Positions 7,008 through 13,691 of a stretch of 14,009 bases of DNA are shown here, in pieces. Source of the stretch: Candidatus Aminicenantota bacterium (GTDB lineage: Bacteria > Acidobacteriota > Aminicenantia > UBA2199). The notes under the pieces are model-generated. The model was given only the letters and a program-made list of their open reading frames with translations. It was not told the origin of the DNA and did not search any database. The translations under genes and the position numbers were made by a program. Location: assembly GCA_026393775.1 (NCBI GenBank), contig JAPKZM010000027.1, positions 1 to 14,009 on the forward strand. The letters run 5' to 3'. The number at the start of each line of letters is the position of its first letter. The first letter of the stretch is position 1.

Positions 7008-7038
7008 TTATGCAACCTATAAACAAAGGAGAATAAAA

Positions 7039-7728
7039 ATGATCCAAACCAAGAACTTGAAAAAAATCTACACGACCGAGGAAGTCGAGACTTCGGCGCT
7101 GAACCAGATCAACCTGTCGGTCAAGGAGGGCGAATTCGTGGCCGTGATGGGCCCTTCGGGCTGCGGCAAATCGACCCTGCTCAACATCCTCGGCCTGCTC
7201 GATAATCCCAGCGAAGGGGAGTACCATTTCGTCGGTCACGAGGTTTCCAAATATTCGGAGCGGCAGCGCGCTCATCTGCGCAAGGCCAACATCGGCTTCG
7301 TTTTCCAGAGCTTCAACCTGATCGACGAATTGACCGTTTTTGAAAACATCGAGCTGCCATTGCTCTACCTGAAAGTCGGTAGCGGCGAGCGCAAAAAAAA
7401 GGTACTCGAGGTCATGGAGCGCATGCAATTGATCCCGCGCAAGAACCACTTTCCCCAGCAGCTGTCCGGCGGCCAGCAGCAGCGCGTGGCCGTGGCCCGC
7501 GCCCTTGTCGCCCGGCCGAAACTGATCCTTGCCGACGAGCCCACCGGCAACCTCGATTCGGCCAACGGCGACGAGGTGATGAACCTGCTTTCGCAGCTGC
7601 ACAGCGAAGGGACGACCATCGTCATGGTCACCCATTCCCCCGCTTATTCGGAATTCGCCCAGCGCGTGGTCCATCTGTTCGACGGCCACATCGTCACCGA
7701 AAATTTCAACCAGAAATTCCATGTCTGA
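7039..7728 (+). CDS. ABC transporter ATP-binding protein 1 (MacB/LolD type)
   Basis: ATPase of 229 residues that should power the FtsX-type permeases. All motifs are canonical: Walker A GPSGCGKST (38-46), Q-loop Gln90 (FVFQSFNL), signature LSGGQ (142-146) followed by QQRVAVARA, Walker B LILADE (162-167), D-loop GNLDS (170-174) and H-loop His199 (VTHS). LIDELTVFENIELPL is typical of the LolD/MacB/FtsE branch. The ATG at 7039 is chosen because AAAGGAGA lies 6 to 7 bases before it; the frame is open further upstream to an ATG at 6985, but that start would overlap the adaptor gene and adds residues without family similarity. It follows the adaptor by 31 bp and is probably translated independently. 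A 62-bp gap follows, with no promoter recognised. Confidence 0.95.
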   Translation: MIQTKNLKKIYTTEEVETSALNQINLSVKEGEFVAVMGPSGCGKSTLLNILGLLDNPSEGEYHFVGHEVSKYSERQRAHLRKANIGFVFQSFNLIDELTVFENIELPLLYLKVGSGERKKKVLEVMERMQLIPRKNHFPQQLSGGQQQRVAVARALVARPKLILADEPTGNLDSANGDEVMNLLSQLHSEGTTIVMVTHSPAYSEFAQRVVHLFDGHIVTENFNQKFHV

Positions 7729-7790
7729 CCAAAATCACGAGACCGGAAATTGCAGGCCGCGGTCCGGCAAAACCAAGGAAGGAGCATGAC

Positions 7791-7943
7791 ATGAACCAAC
7801 ACGTTTTAAAAAAACCAACCCTTGATCTCAGCGCCTTGGAAAATGACATCCAGCGTCGGCTGCAGCGTGGAAAAATAAAACTGCTCATCGTCCACATCTT
7901 TTTTTTCATACTGACCGTGAGCGTCTTTTTATTTGCGTTCTGA
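7791..7943 (+). CDS. 50-residue single-pass membrane microprotein
   Basis: ATG 7791 to TGA 7941-7943. A strong Shine-Dalgarno (AAGGAAGGAG, 7775-7784) lies 6 bases upstream, which supports translation; the nearer ATG at 7786 meets a stop after two codons. The first half is soluble and amphipathic (MNQHVLKKPTLDLSALENDI, then QRRLQRGKIK). The second half is one hydrophobic helix (about 31-50, LLIVHIFFFILTVSVFLFAF) that ends at the C-terminus. The positive charges before the helix predict the N-terminus in the cytoplasm. The gene sits between ATPase 1 and permease 2, 20 bp before the permease ATG. I do not recognise a family. Its place and topology suit a small accessory or regulatory subunit of the transporter (inference). 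Confidence 0.75.
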   Translation: MNQHVLKKPTLDLSALENDIQRRLQRGKIKLLIVHIFFFILTVSVFLFAF

Positions 7944-7947
7944 TTAT

Positions 7948-7966
7948 CATTTTGAGGTAACCCATG
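7948..7966 (+). repeat. Shared translation-start repeat, copy 2
   Basis: CATTTTGAGGTAACCCATG contains the Shine-Dalgarno and ATG of permease 2. It is identical to 3222-3242 apart from a 2-base gap. The adaptor gene start (5741-5753, GGGGCAACCCATG) is a looser version of the same motif. Confidence 0.7.
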
Positions 7967-10396
7967 TTAAAAAATTATTTAAAAGCGGCTTTGCGCAACA
8001 TGCGCCTGCACAAGGGGCTCTCGTTCATCACCATCTTCGGCTTCGCGGCCGGGCTCGCCTGCTGCATCCTGATCACCCTGTTCACCATTGACCAGCTCGG
8101 TTTTGATCGCCACTATGCCAAAGCCGAGCACATCTTTCGCGTCGGGATAATCGGCTCATTGAACAACAAGACCTTCATAGGCCCGGTATCGTGCGCGCCC
8201 ATGGCCGAGGCCATGAAACGGGAAATACCGGAAGTGGAGGCCGTAGTCCGCTTTATCGGCGGCGGCCGCGGCGCCCCGGTCGTGCGCTATCAAGACAAGA
8301 TCTTCAGCGAAGAGCGCTTCTACTGGGCCGATCCCACTTTCTTCGACGTCTTCAAAACGCCGTTCATCAAGGGTAATCCGCGCACGGCCCTCAGCCAGGC
8401 AAACAACGTGGTGCTGACCAGTTCCATGGCCAAAAAATATTTCGGTTCCGAGGACCCGCTCGGCAAGACCATCAACACCGACAACCGCCGCGATCTCGTG
8501 GTCACCGGCGTGGTGGCGGACGTGCCGCGCCAGTCCCATTTCCATTACGACTTTATCGGCCCGCTGGCCATATTTGAAAACAGCCGCAGCACGTCCTGGA
8601 TCGGCAATAATTTCTATACCTATCTGACTTTGCGCTCGGGAGCCTCTGCATCCGCGGTCGATGCCAAGCTCCAGGAGATCGTGCGCCGCCATGCTGCCCC
8701 GCAATTTGAAATGATGTTCGGCGTCAGCTGGGATCAGCTGCGCAAGAGCGGCGCCCAATATCGCTATTTCCTGCAGCCGCTTACCGATATCCACCTGCGT
8801 TCGCACCTCGAGTACGAATTGGAAGCCAACGGCGACATCTCGACCGTGTATCTTTTTTCTTTGGTCGCCTTTGGTGTTTTCCTGCTGGCCTGCGTGAACT
8901 TCGTCAACCTGACCACTGCCCGCGCCGCCACCCGGGCCCGCGAGATCGGCATCCGCAAGGCCATCGGCTCGGGCCGCGGCCAGTTGATCAGGCAATTTCT
9001 CTTCGAATCGTCGCTGACCAGCTTTCTGGCCATCATCCTGGCTTTGGCCCTGGCTGTCCTGCTCCGTCCGTTCTTCAACCAACTGGCCGGTGAAAATGCC
9101 GATATCGTCATCCAGGGCAACCCCTGGCTGCTGCCCATCCTGCTGGCACTGCTGCTCCTGAGCGGACTGGTGGCCGGCGCCTACCCCGCATTCTATCTAT
9201 CTTCATTCCGGTCGGTGCATGTGCTGAAAGGGCAGCTCGGAGGGATCAAGGGAAAATCATTTGTCCGCAGCCTTTTGGTGGTCTTCCAGTTCACCATGTC
9301 GATCGCCCTGATCATCGGCACCCTGGTCATCAACCGCCAGTTGCACTACATGCAGAACAAAAAACTGGGTTTCAACAAGGAACAGGTCCTGGTCGTCAAA
9401 AAGACCGATGACCTGGGCAAGCAGGTCCAAGCCTTCAAGCAGGAACTGCTCGCCAATCCCGATATCACGGCCGTAAGCAACTCGGCGAACCTGATGGGCG
9501 ACCAATCCTTCGGCGACAATGTCTATACAGTGCCCGGAGTCAGCGGCGTGGCCCAATATATCCTCTGGACGATGTACGCCGATGAAGGCTTCATGCGCAC
9601 TTATGATATCAAGATGGCATCGGGCCGCTTCTTCGAAAAGGAACGCCAGAGCGATCTGCAGGGCGTAGTGCTCAACGAAACCGCGGTGAAGATCTTGGGC
9701 TTGACCGATCCGGTCGGCAAGGAACTGACGCTGCTGATCGGACCGGGCGGCAAACCGGCCAAGATCACCATCCTGGGCGTGATGAAGGATTTCCATTACC
9801 AGTCCCTCCATGACGAGATCCGGCCGCTGGCCTTCCACTGGTTCGGGCCTGATGGTTTCGGCAGAATGGTTTCGGTCCGCTTCCGCACGACCAACATCCC
9901 GGTTCTGCTCAAAGCCATCGAAAATACCTGGAAACGCCTCGCCAAAGGACAGGCCTTCGAATACGAATTCTTCAACGAACGATTCGCCGCCATATATAAT
10001 GCCGAGCAGAACACGGCCCGGCTGCTCACGGCGTTCTCCATCCTGGCCATTGCCATCGCCTGCCTGGGGCTGCTCGGCCTGGCGACCTTCGCCACCCAGC
10101 AGCGCACCAAGGAGATCGGCATCCGCAAGGTTCTGGGAGCCTCGGTGCTCACCCTCAGCCGCCTGCTCTCCAATGAATTCCTCAAACTGGTGCTACTGGC
10201 CAACCTTATCGCTTGGCCCCTGGCCTACTATTTCATGAACCGCTGGCTGCGAAGTTTCGCCTATCGCACCTCACTGGGTCTCGATCTGTTCCTGCTGTCG
10301 GGTGTGCTGGCGCTGGGCATCGCCCTGCTGACCGTGAGTTTCCAGTCGGTCCGCGCCGCCCGCACCAACCCGGTCGAAAGCCTGCGTTACGAATAA
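7964..10396 (+). CDS. ABC transporter permease 2 (FtsX/MacB type, two FtsX domains)
   Basis: Protein of 810 residues, a paralogue of permease 1 with the same architecture. Helix 1 is at about 19-42 (SFITIFGFAAGLACCILITL). A MacB_PCD-like periplasmic domain follows. The first FtsX block has TTARAATRAREIGIRKAIGS. A central helix (SLLVVFQFTMSIALIIGTLV), a second periplasmic domain and a second FtsX block with QQRTKEIGIRKVLGAS come next. The C-terminus NPVESLRYE matches that of permease 1. The start is ATG 7964 with GAGG at 7954-7957. The gene has the high-GC codon use of its neighbours, unlike permease 1. A permease with two FtsX blocks may act alone, as a homodimer, or pair with permease 1; sequence alone cannot say which. 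Confidence 0.95.
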   Translation: MLKNYLKAALRNMRLHKGLSFITIFGFAAGLACCILITLFTIDQLGFDRHYAKAEHIFRVGIIGSLNNKTFIGPVSCAPMAEAMKREIPEVEAVVRFIGGGRGAPVVRYQDKIFSEERFYWADPTFFDVFKTPFIKGNPRTALSQANNVVLTSSMAKKYFGSEDPLGKTINTDNRRDLVVTGVVADVPRQSHFHYDFIGPLAIFENSRSTSWIGNNFYTYLTLRSGASASAVDAKLQEIVRRHAAPQFEMMFGVSWDQLRKSGAQYRYFLQPLTDIHLRSHLEYELEANGDISTVYLFSLVAFGVFLLACVNFVNLTTARAATRAREIGIRKAIGSGRGQLIRQFLFESSLTSFLAIILALALAVLLRPFFNQLAGENADIVIQGNPWLLPILLALLLLSGLVAGAYPAFYLSSFRSVHVLKGQLGGIKGKSFVRSLLVVFQFTMSIALIIGTLVINRQLHYMQNKKLGFNKEQVLVVKKTDDLGKQVQAFKQELLANPDITAVSNSANLMGDQSFGDNVYTVPGVSGVAQYILWTMYADEGFMRTYDIKMASGRFFEKERQSDLQGVVLNETAVKILGLTDPVGKELTLLIGPGGKPAKITILGVMKDFHYQSLHDEIRPLAFHWFGPDGFGRMVSVRFRTTNIPVLLKAIENTWKRLAKGQAFEYEFFNERFAAIYNAEQNTARLLTAFSILAIAIACLGLLGLATFATQQRTKEIGIRKVLGASVLTLSRLLSNEFLKLVLLANLIAWPLAYYFMNRWLRSFAYRTSLGLDLFLLSGVLALGIALLTVSFQSVRAARTNPVESLRYE

Positions 10397-10411
10397 AAAA
10401 GGAGGACTCAA

Positions 10412-10678
10412 ATGAAGGAAATCACCTTGCAAATCCCGGTTCTCGAAGCCGAGCAGAACATCGAGATCGACGTGCGCATCAACGGCCGGCGCCAGGTCAT
10501 GAAATACCGCGTCGAAATCGTGGAATTCGAGCCCGATGCGGCGGAAAAAAATGACTCGGTGGCCATACTCAAGCAAGTGATCCGGGAGCATGACCCCGAC
10601 TGGCAATTGATCCAGATCGGCGCCCCCCTAGACCACAAGATCCCGGTGACCTTCCGGCAGAAGCAACTCGCCCAGTGA
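10412..10678 (+). CDS. Unrecognised 88-residue operon protein
   Basis: ATG 10412 follows the permease 2 stop by 15 bp and has a near-perfect Shine-Dalgarno (AAAAGGAGGA, 10397-10406), so it is very probably translated. There is no signal peptide or membrane helix, hence a cytoplasmic protein. It starts with alternating hydrophobic and charged residues that suggest beta strands (ITLQIPVLEAEQNIEIDVRI, then RRQVMKYRVEIVEFEP). A helix follows (DSVAILKQVIREHD), then a short C-terminal strand region (WQLIQIGAPLDHKIPVTFRQ). It is acidic in the middle. I recognise no family. Its stop overlaps the start of the next ORF as GTGA. The position between permease 2 and ATPase 2 suggests a role tied to that transporter, but no specific function can be assigned. 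Confidence 0.85.
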   Translation: MKEITLQIPVLEAEQNIEIDVRINGRRQVMKYRVEIVEFEPDAAEKNDSVAILKQVIREHDPDWQLIQIGAPLDHKIPVTFRQKQLAQ

Positions 10679-10842
10679 ACAATGGACCGGTCGCTTGCTT
10701 TGTTGCATGGCTGCTGGATTCGTTGTCCGAGCCGCGGCTGCGGACCTCCGCCTACCTGCAGCCGGGATTGTACATCGCCGAAATCAGCGAAAACGGCTAT
10801 CTGGGACGGGTGCTCTACAAGATCAAGGGGAAGCAACCTTGA
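10675..10842 (+). CDS. Unrecognised 55-residue ORF coupled to both neighbours
   Basis: A GTG at 10675-10677 overlaps the upstream TGA in a GTGA junction, and its own TGA (10840-10842) overlaps the TTG of ATPase 2 in a TTGA junction. Such 4-base overlaps are typical of translational coupling. The frame has GC-rich third positions like its neighbours. The first half has a short hydrophobic run (PVACFVAWLLDSL). The second half looks like two beta strands around a turn (LQPGLYIAEISENGYLGRVL, then YKIKGK), faintly like the edge strands of beta-sandwich domains. I know no homologue. It could be a true small protein or the tail of a once longer one. No Shine-Dalgarno directly precedes it apart from coupling. 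Confidence 0.6.
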   Translation: MNNGPVACFVAWLLDSLSEPRLRTSAYLQPGLYIAEISENGYLGRVLYKIKGKQP

Positions 10843-11567
10843 TCAAACTACGGGGCATCGGCAAGTTTTACAGCAGCGGTTTCAGCAAAACTTATGTGCT
10901 CAGAAACATAGACCTCGACGTGCACTCAGGGGAATTCCTGACCGTCATGGGCCCGTCCGGAGCGGGAAAATCGACCCTGCTCTACATTATCGGCATGCTC
11001 GACGATGCGTCGGAAGGGGAATATTATTTTCATGACCAGGCGATCCATTCCCTGAATGAAAAGAAACGCACCCTCATCCACCAGCAGCATATCGGCTTCG
11101 TTTTTCAAAGCTACCACCTGATCGACGAGCTGACCGTCTACGAGAACCTGGAGACCCCCCTGCTCTACAAAAAAGTCAAGGCCGACGAGCGCAAGAGCCT
11201 GGTCGCCGAAGCCCTGGACCGCTTCCGCATCGTGGCCAAGAAAGATCTTTTCCCCAGCCAGCTGTCGGGCGGGCAGCAGCAACTGGTGGCCGTGGCCCGC
11301 GCCGTGATCATCAACCCCAAACTGATCCTGGCCGACGAACCGACCGGGAACCTGAACTCTGGGCAGGGTCAGGAGATCATGGAGCTGTTCAAAAAACTCA
11401 ATCGCGAGGGAACCACCATCATCCAGGTCACCCACTCGGAAAAGAACGCCTCCTACTCCGACCGCGTCATCCAGCTTCTGGACGGCTGGCTGGAAAAGGA
11501 GGAAAAAGGGCCGGTCGCGAGCCCGGAAGCAAAGGTCGGAGGCAGAAAACGGCTCAGGTCATCTTGA
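10839..11567 (+). CDS. ABC transporter ATP-binding protein 2 (MacB/LolD type)
   Basis: ATPase of 242 residues, a paralogue of ATPase 1. Motifs: Walker A GPSGAGKST (38-46), Q-loop Gln90 (FVFQSYHL), signature LSGGQ (142-146), Walker B LILADE (162-167) and H-loop His199. Two positions deviate. The Arg that normally follows LSGGQQQ is Leu149, and the D-loop reads GNLNS (Asn173) instead of GNLDS. The TTG start at 10839 is chosen because it aligns the N-terminus (MIKLRGIGKFY) exactly with ATPase 1 (MIQTKNLKKIY), overlaps the previous stop (TTGA), and has AAGGGG about 8 bases upstream. The frame is open further upstream, but that part has no family similarity. The C-terminus carries a charged tail of about 25 residues (EKEEKGPVASPEAKVGGRKR) absent from ATPase 1. 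Its 3' end overlaps the convergent phosphatase gene by 14 bp. Confidence 0.92.
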   Translation: MIKLRGIGKFYSSGFSKTYVLRNIDLDVHSGEFLTVMGPSGAGKSTLLYIIGMLDDASEGEYYFHDQAIHSLNEKKRTLIHQQHIGFVFQSYHLIDELTVYENLETPLLYKKVKADERKSLVAEALDRFRIVAKKDLFPSQLSGGQQQLVAVARAVIINPKLILADEPTGNLNSGQGQEIMELFKKLNREGTTIIQVTHSEKNASYSDRVIQLLDGWLEKEEKGPVASPEAKVGGRKRLRSS

Positions 11568-13605
11568 TGACCAGCAGCGTGATGTCGTCATGCTGCACCG
11601 GTTGATTGGCGAAGGCCTTAATTTCATCCACGATCCGATGCAGCAAGGGCTCGGCCGCGGCGTCGCGGTTGGACTGCACGATGCTCTGCAAGCGCTCATA
11701 ACCGAATTCGTTGCCGATCAGGTTCTTGGCCTCGGAAATGCCGTCGGTGATGAAAACGATGATGTCGCCGCTGTGCAGCGGGATGGAGACGTCCTTCATT
11801 TTTTCGCTGAAAAGCGGCTCGTCGGTCGCGCCCAAAACCAATCCCGGCGGCACATAGATTTCCATCCGCTCACGCGTGCTCACGAAAAAGGGCATGTGCC
11901 CGGCCCGGGCGACGCGCAGGGTCAGACCCTTCGGGTCGATCACCCCGTAGCTTGCCGACACGAAGCGGTTTTTTTCCAGGCTTTTTCTCAACACGCCGTT
12001 GGCTTTGGCCAGCAGCTGCCCGGGATCGCTGACCACGCCGGCCAGTGATTCGAAAATTCCCTTTAGTTCCGCCATGATGAAAGCGGCGGCCAGCCCTTTT
12101 CCCGACACGTCGGCGATGACGAAACTCAGGCGCCGGTCAGCCAGCGGAAAAAAATCGTAGTAATCGCCGCCAACCTCATAGGCCGGCGAGAAGTAAACGG
12201 CCAAATCGGCAAAGGCCGGCTTGGGGACGGATTGGGGCAGCAAACGGCGCTGGATCACCCGGGCGACCTCCAGCTCCTTGAGCAATCGCTCCTTTTCCAG
12301 GCGGGTCTCCAGCATGCGCGCGTTCTCCAGGGCCATGGCCGCCGAATTGGCGAAAGCCCCGATCGTCTGGATATCCTCCTCTTCAAATATCGAGTCTTTT
12401 TTGATGGCCACGAACAGGTAGCCGGTGATCCGGTTCTTGACCCGCAGGGGGGACATGGCCAGGGAGCGGAACGAGAAAGTCAGGGTGTCGTTCTGGATCT
12501 GGACCCGCAGCTTCTTGTCCCGAAAAATGGTTACCACGCGGGTGCTGGGCCCGCTTTCAGCCAGCAGGGCCAGGCTGAGCTCGCGCGCCTCGCGGTTGCC
12601 GATATTGTAGGCGGCCGGGACGCTGACTTCGTTGTTTTCCTCGATCAGCAGCCAGGAGAAATCGCCGTGACAAACGTGGGCGGTAGCGTTGATCACCTTT
12701 TCGGCCAGCTCCTTGAACTCCATCGCGCCGGTTATCGACTGGCTCAAATCGACCAGCGAGGCGAACTCCTCGGCCTTGCGGTCATAGGCATCGGCGGTGG
12801 GCAGGTGGAAGAGGGTGGCGAACAGAATCACCCCGGAATAGCAGGCTCCGTAGAGCAGGATGAGTTTGCCGACCTGGAAAAGGCCGGGCGACAAGCTGGC
12901 GACGACCTTGGCGATGGCATGGCTGTTGAAAACGTAAATGGAACCGGCCAGAAAAATCGCCTGCGACAAGCCGGCCAGGGCGATCAATATTTTTTTCTGT
13001 TTTTTGACCAAAAAAGCGATCCACTTGACCCGGAACGAGTTCATCAGCAAAAAGCAGATCGACAAACTCATGAAAAAGGGAACCGCAATGGCGATGACGA
13101 CCGGGGCAAAATAAGAAAAAATAAAACAGGCCAGCATGGCCTTGAAAAACCAGCCCGGCTGGCGCGCTTTTTTCAAGAAAAACAGCTCGCGCCATCCCGA
13201 AACCAGCAGGCCCAGGATGGCGGTAAAAACAATCAGCAGGCCTCCGCCGGCCAAATTGACGGCAGCCCCGGCCTCGCCGCGGCCGGCCGGCTGGAACAAG
13301 CTGCCGCTCCAGACGGCAAAGAGGATGAGGCTCGCCGCGCCCAGGGCGGTGATCGCCAGCACAATGGTCAGAGGACTGTTTTTGTTTTTTGCAAAGAAGC
13401 CGCTGCCCGCCCAGGTCCAGGCAGCCAGGGATGCGAACAGCGCCGCTTCGCCGACCAGGCTGAGCCACCATGGCTCCAGGTTTGGCGCCAGGGCGCGAAA
13501 CAGCAGGTTGGCGACCGCCACCAGCATGGCCAGCCCCAACGCCATTTTTGGGTTCGCTCTGAATGAAAAGCCTTTCTTCACGCCGACAAAATACCACAAT
13601 ACCAA
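11554..13605 (-). CDS. RsbU/SpoIIE-type PP2C phosphatase with membrane region and GAF-like domain
   Basis: Protein of 683 residues in this frame. The N-terminal third has about eight hydrophobic helices (roughly 20-40, 50-70, 78-100, 117-137, 155-190, 205-225, 245-267). A GAF-like domain follows (about 280-430, FASLVDLSQSITGAMEFKEL onward, ending SAAMALENAR), then a linker helix (431-455, ending VIQRRLLPQ). The C-terminal PP2C domain carries VGGDYYDFF (478-486), ADVSGKG (498-504), ARAGHMP (566-572), TDGISEA (620-626) and HDDITLL (672-678), so the metal-binding acidic residues are present. Such enzymes dephosphorylate anti-anti-sigma factors in partner-switching pathways. The substrate here is unknown, and no STAS or RsbW gene is in the window. 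The 5' end is uncertain: the TTG at 13605 lies inside a T9 tract at the end of a terminator hairpin and has no Shine-Dalgarno. Alternatives are GTG 13581, ATG 13545, or a TTG at 13639 in another frame. Confidence 0.9.
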   Translation of the reverse strand: MVLWYFVGVKKGFSFRANPKMALGLAMLVAVANLLFRALAPNLEPWWLSLVGEAALFASLAAWTWAGSGFFAKNKNSPLTIVLAITALGAASLILFAVWSGSLFQPAGRGEAGAAVNLAGGGLLIVFTAILGLLVSGWRELFFLKKARQPGWFFKAMLACFIFSYFAPVVIAIAVPFFMSLSICFLLMNSFRVKWIAFLVKKQKKILIALAGLSQAIFLAGSIYVFNSHAIAKVVASLSPGLFQVGKLILLYGACYSGVILFATLFHLPTADAYDRKAEEFASLVDLSQSITGAMEFKELAEKVINATAHVCHGDFSWLLIEENNEVSVPAAYNIGNREARELSLALLAESGPSTRVVTIFRDKKLRVQIQNDTLTFSFRSLAMSPLRVKNRITGYLFVAIKKDSIFEEEDIQTIGAFANSAAMALENARMLETRLEKERLLKELEVARVIQRRLLPQSVPKPAFADLAVYFSPAYEVGGDYYDFFPLADRRLSFVIADVSGKGLAAAFIMAELKGIFESLAGVVSDPGQLLAKANGVLRKSLEKNRFVSASYGVIDPKGLTLRVARAGHMPFFVSTRERMEIYVPPGLVLGATDEPLFSEKMKDVSIPLHSGDIIVFITDGISEAKNLIGNEFGYERLQSIVQSNRDAAAEPLLHRIVDEIKAFANQPVQHDDITLLVIKMT

Positions 13606-13666
13606 AAAAAAACAAAGCAGGCCGACCGTCGTCCTCCAATCAGAGGCTCCCGGCCGAACCTGCTTT
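13604..13666 (-). terminator. Strong intrinsic terminator
   Basis: Read on the minus strand, AAAGCAGG (13666-13659) pairs with CCTGCTTT (13621-13614). After a small internal loop, CGGCCG pairs with CGGTCG (one G-U). After another internal loop, CCTC pairs with GAGG around a 6-base apex. The hairpin is followed at once by G and nine Ts (13613-13604). It lies just after the stop of the small membrane protein gene and should end that transcript. It also sits at the very beginning of the phosphatase reading frame, so it may act as an attenuator for that gene. Confidence 0.8.
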
Positions 13667-13691
13667 TTCGAACGCCTTTATCCTGACTGCC

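Noticed and set aside
7750..7770. Imperfect inverted repeat (TTGCAGG ... CCGGCAA) between ATPase 1 and the microprotein gene
   Set aside because: It has only about six pairs with a mismatch and no T run. It may be a weak RNA hairpin, but it cannot be called as a terminator or regulatory site.
8156..9082. Minus-strand open frame (308 codons) opposite permease 2
   Set aside because: It is a shadow frame over a well-conserved permease. It has no domain, no ribosome site and no place in a minus-strand operon.
10753..10842. C-terminal half of the 55-residue ORF (LQPGLYIAEISENG...) resembles type IX secretion sorting domains
   Set aside because: There is no signal peptide, the whole ORF is too short for such a domain, and no other secretion gene is nearby. 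The similarity is only to a generic strand-turn-strand pattern.
10682..11035. ATG-initiated plus-strand frame overlapping the 55-codon ORF and the start of ATPase 2
   Set aside because: It runs through the ATPase Walker A region in the wrong frame and the product is Cys/Pro/Arg-rich. The GTG frame at 10675 fits the stop/start overlaps better.
12232..13566. Long plus-strand open frame (444 codons) opposite the phosphatase
   Set aside because: It is antisense to a phosphatase with all PP2C motifs. The product is a low-complexity Gln/Gly/Asp-rich shadow without a ribosome site.
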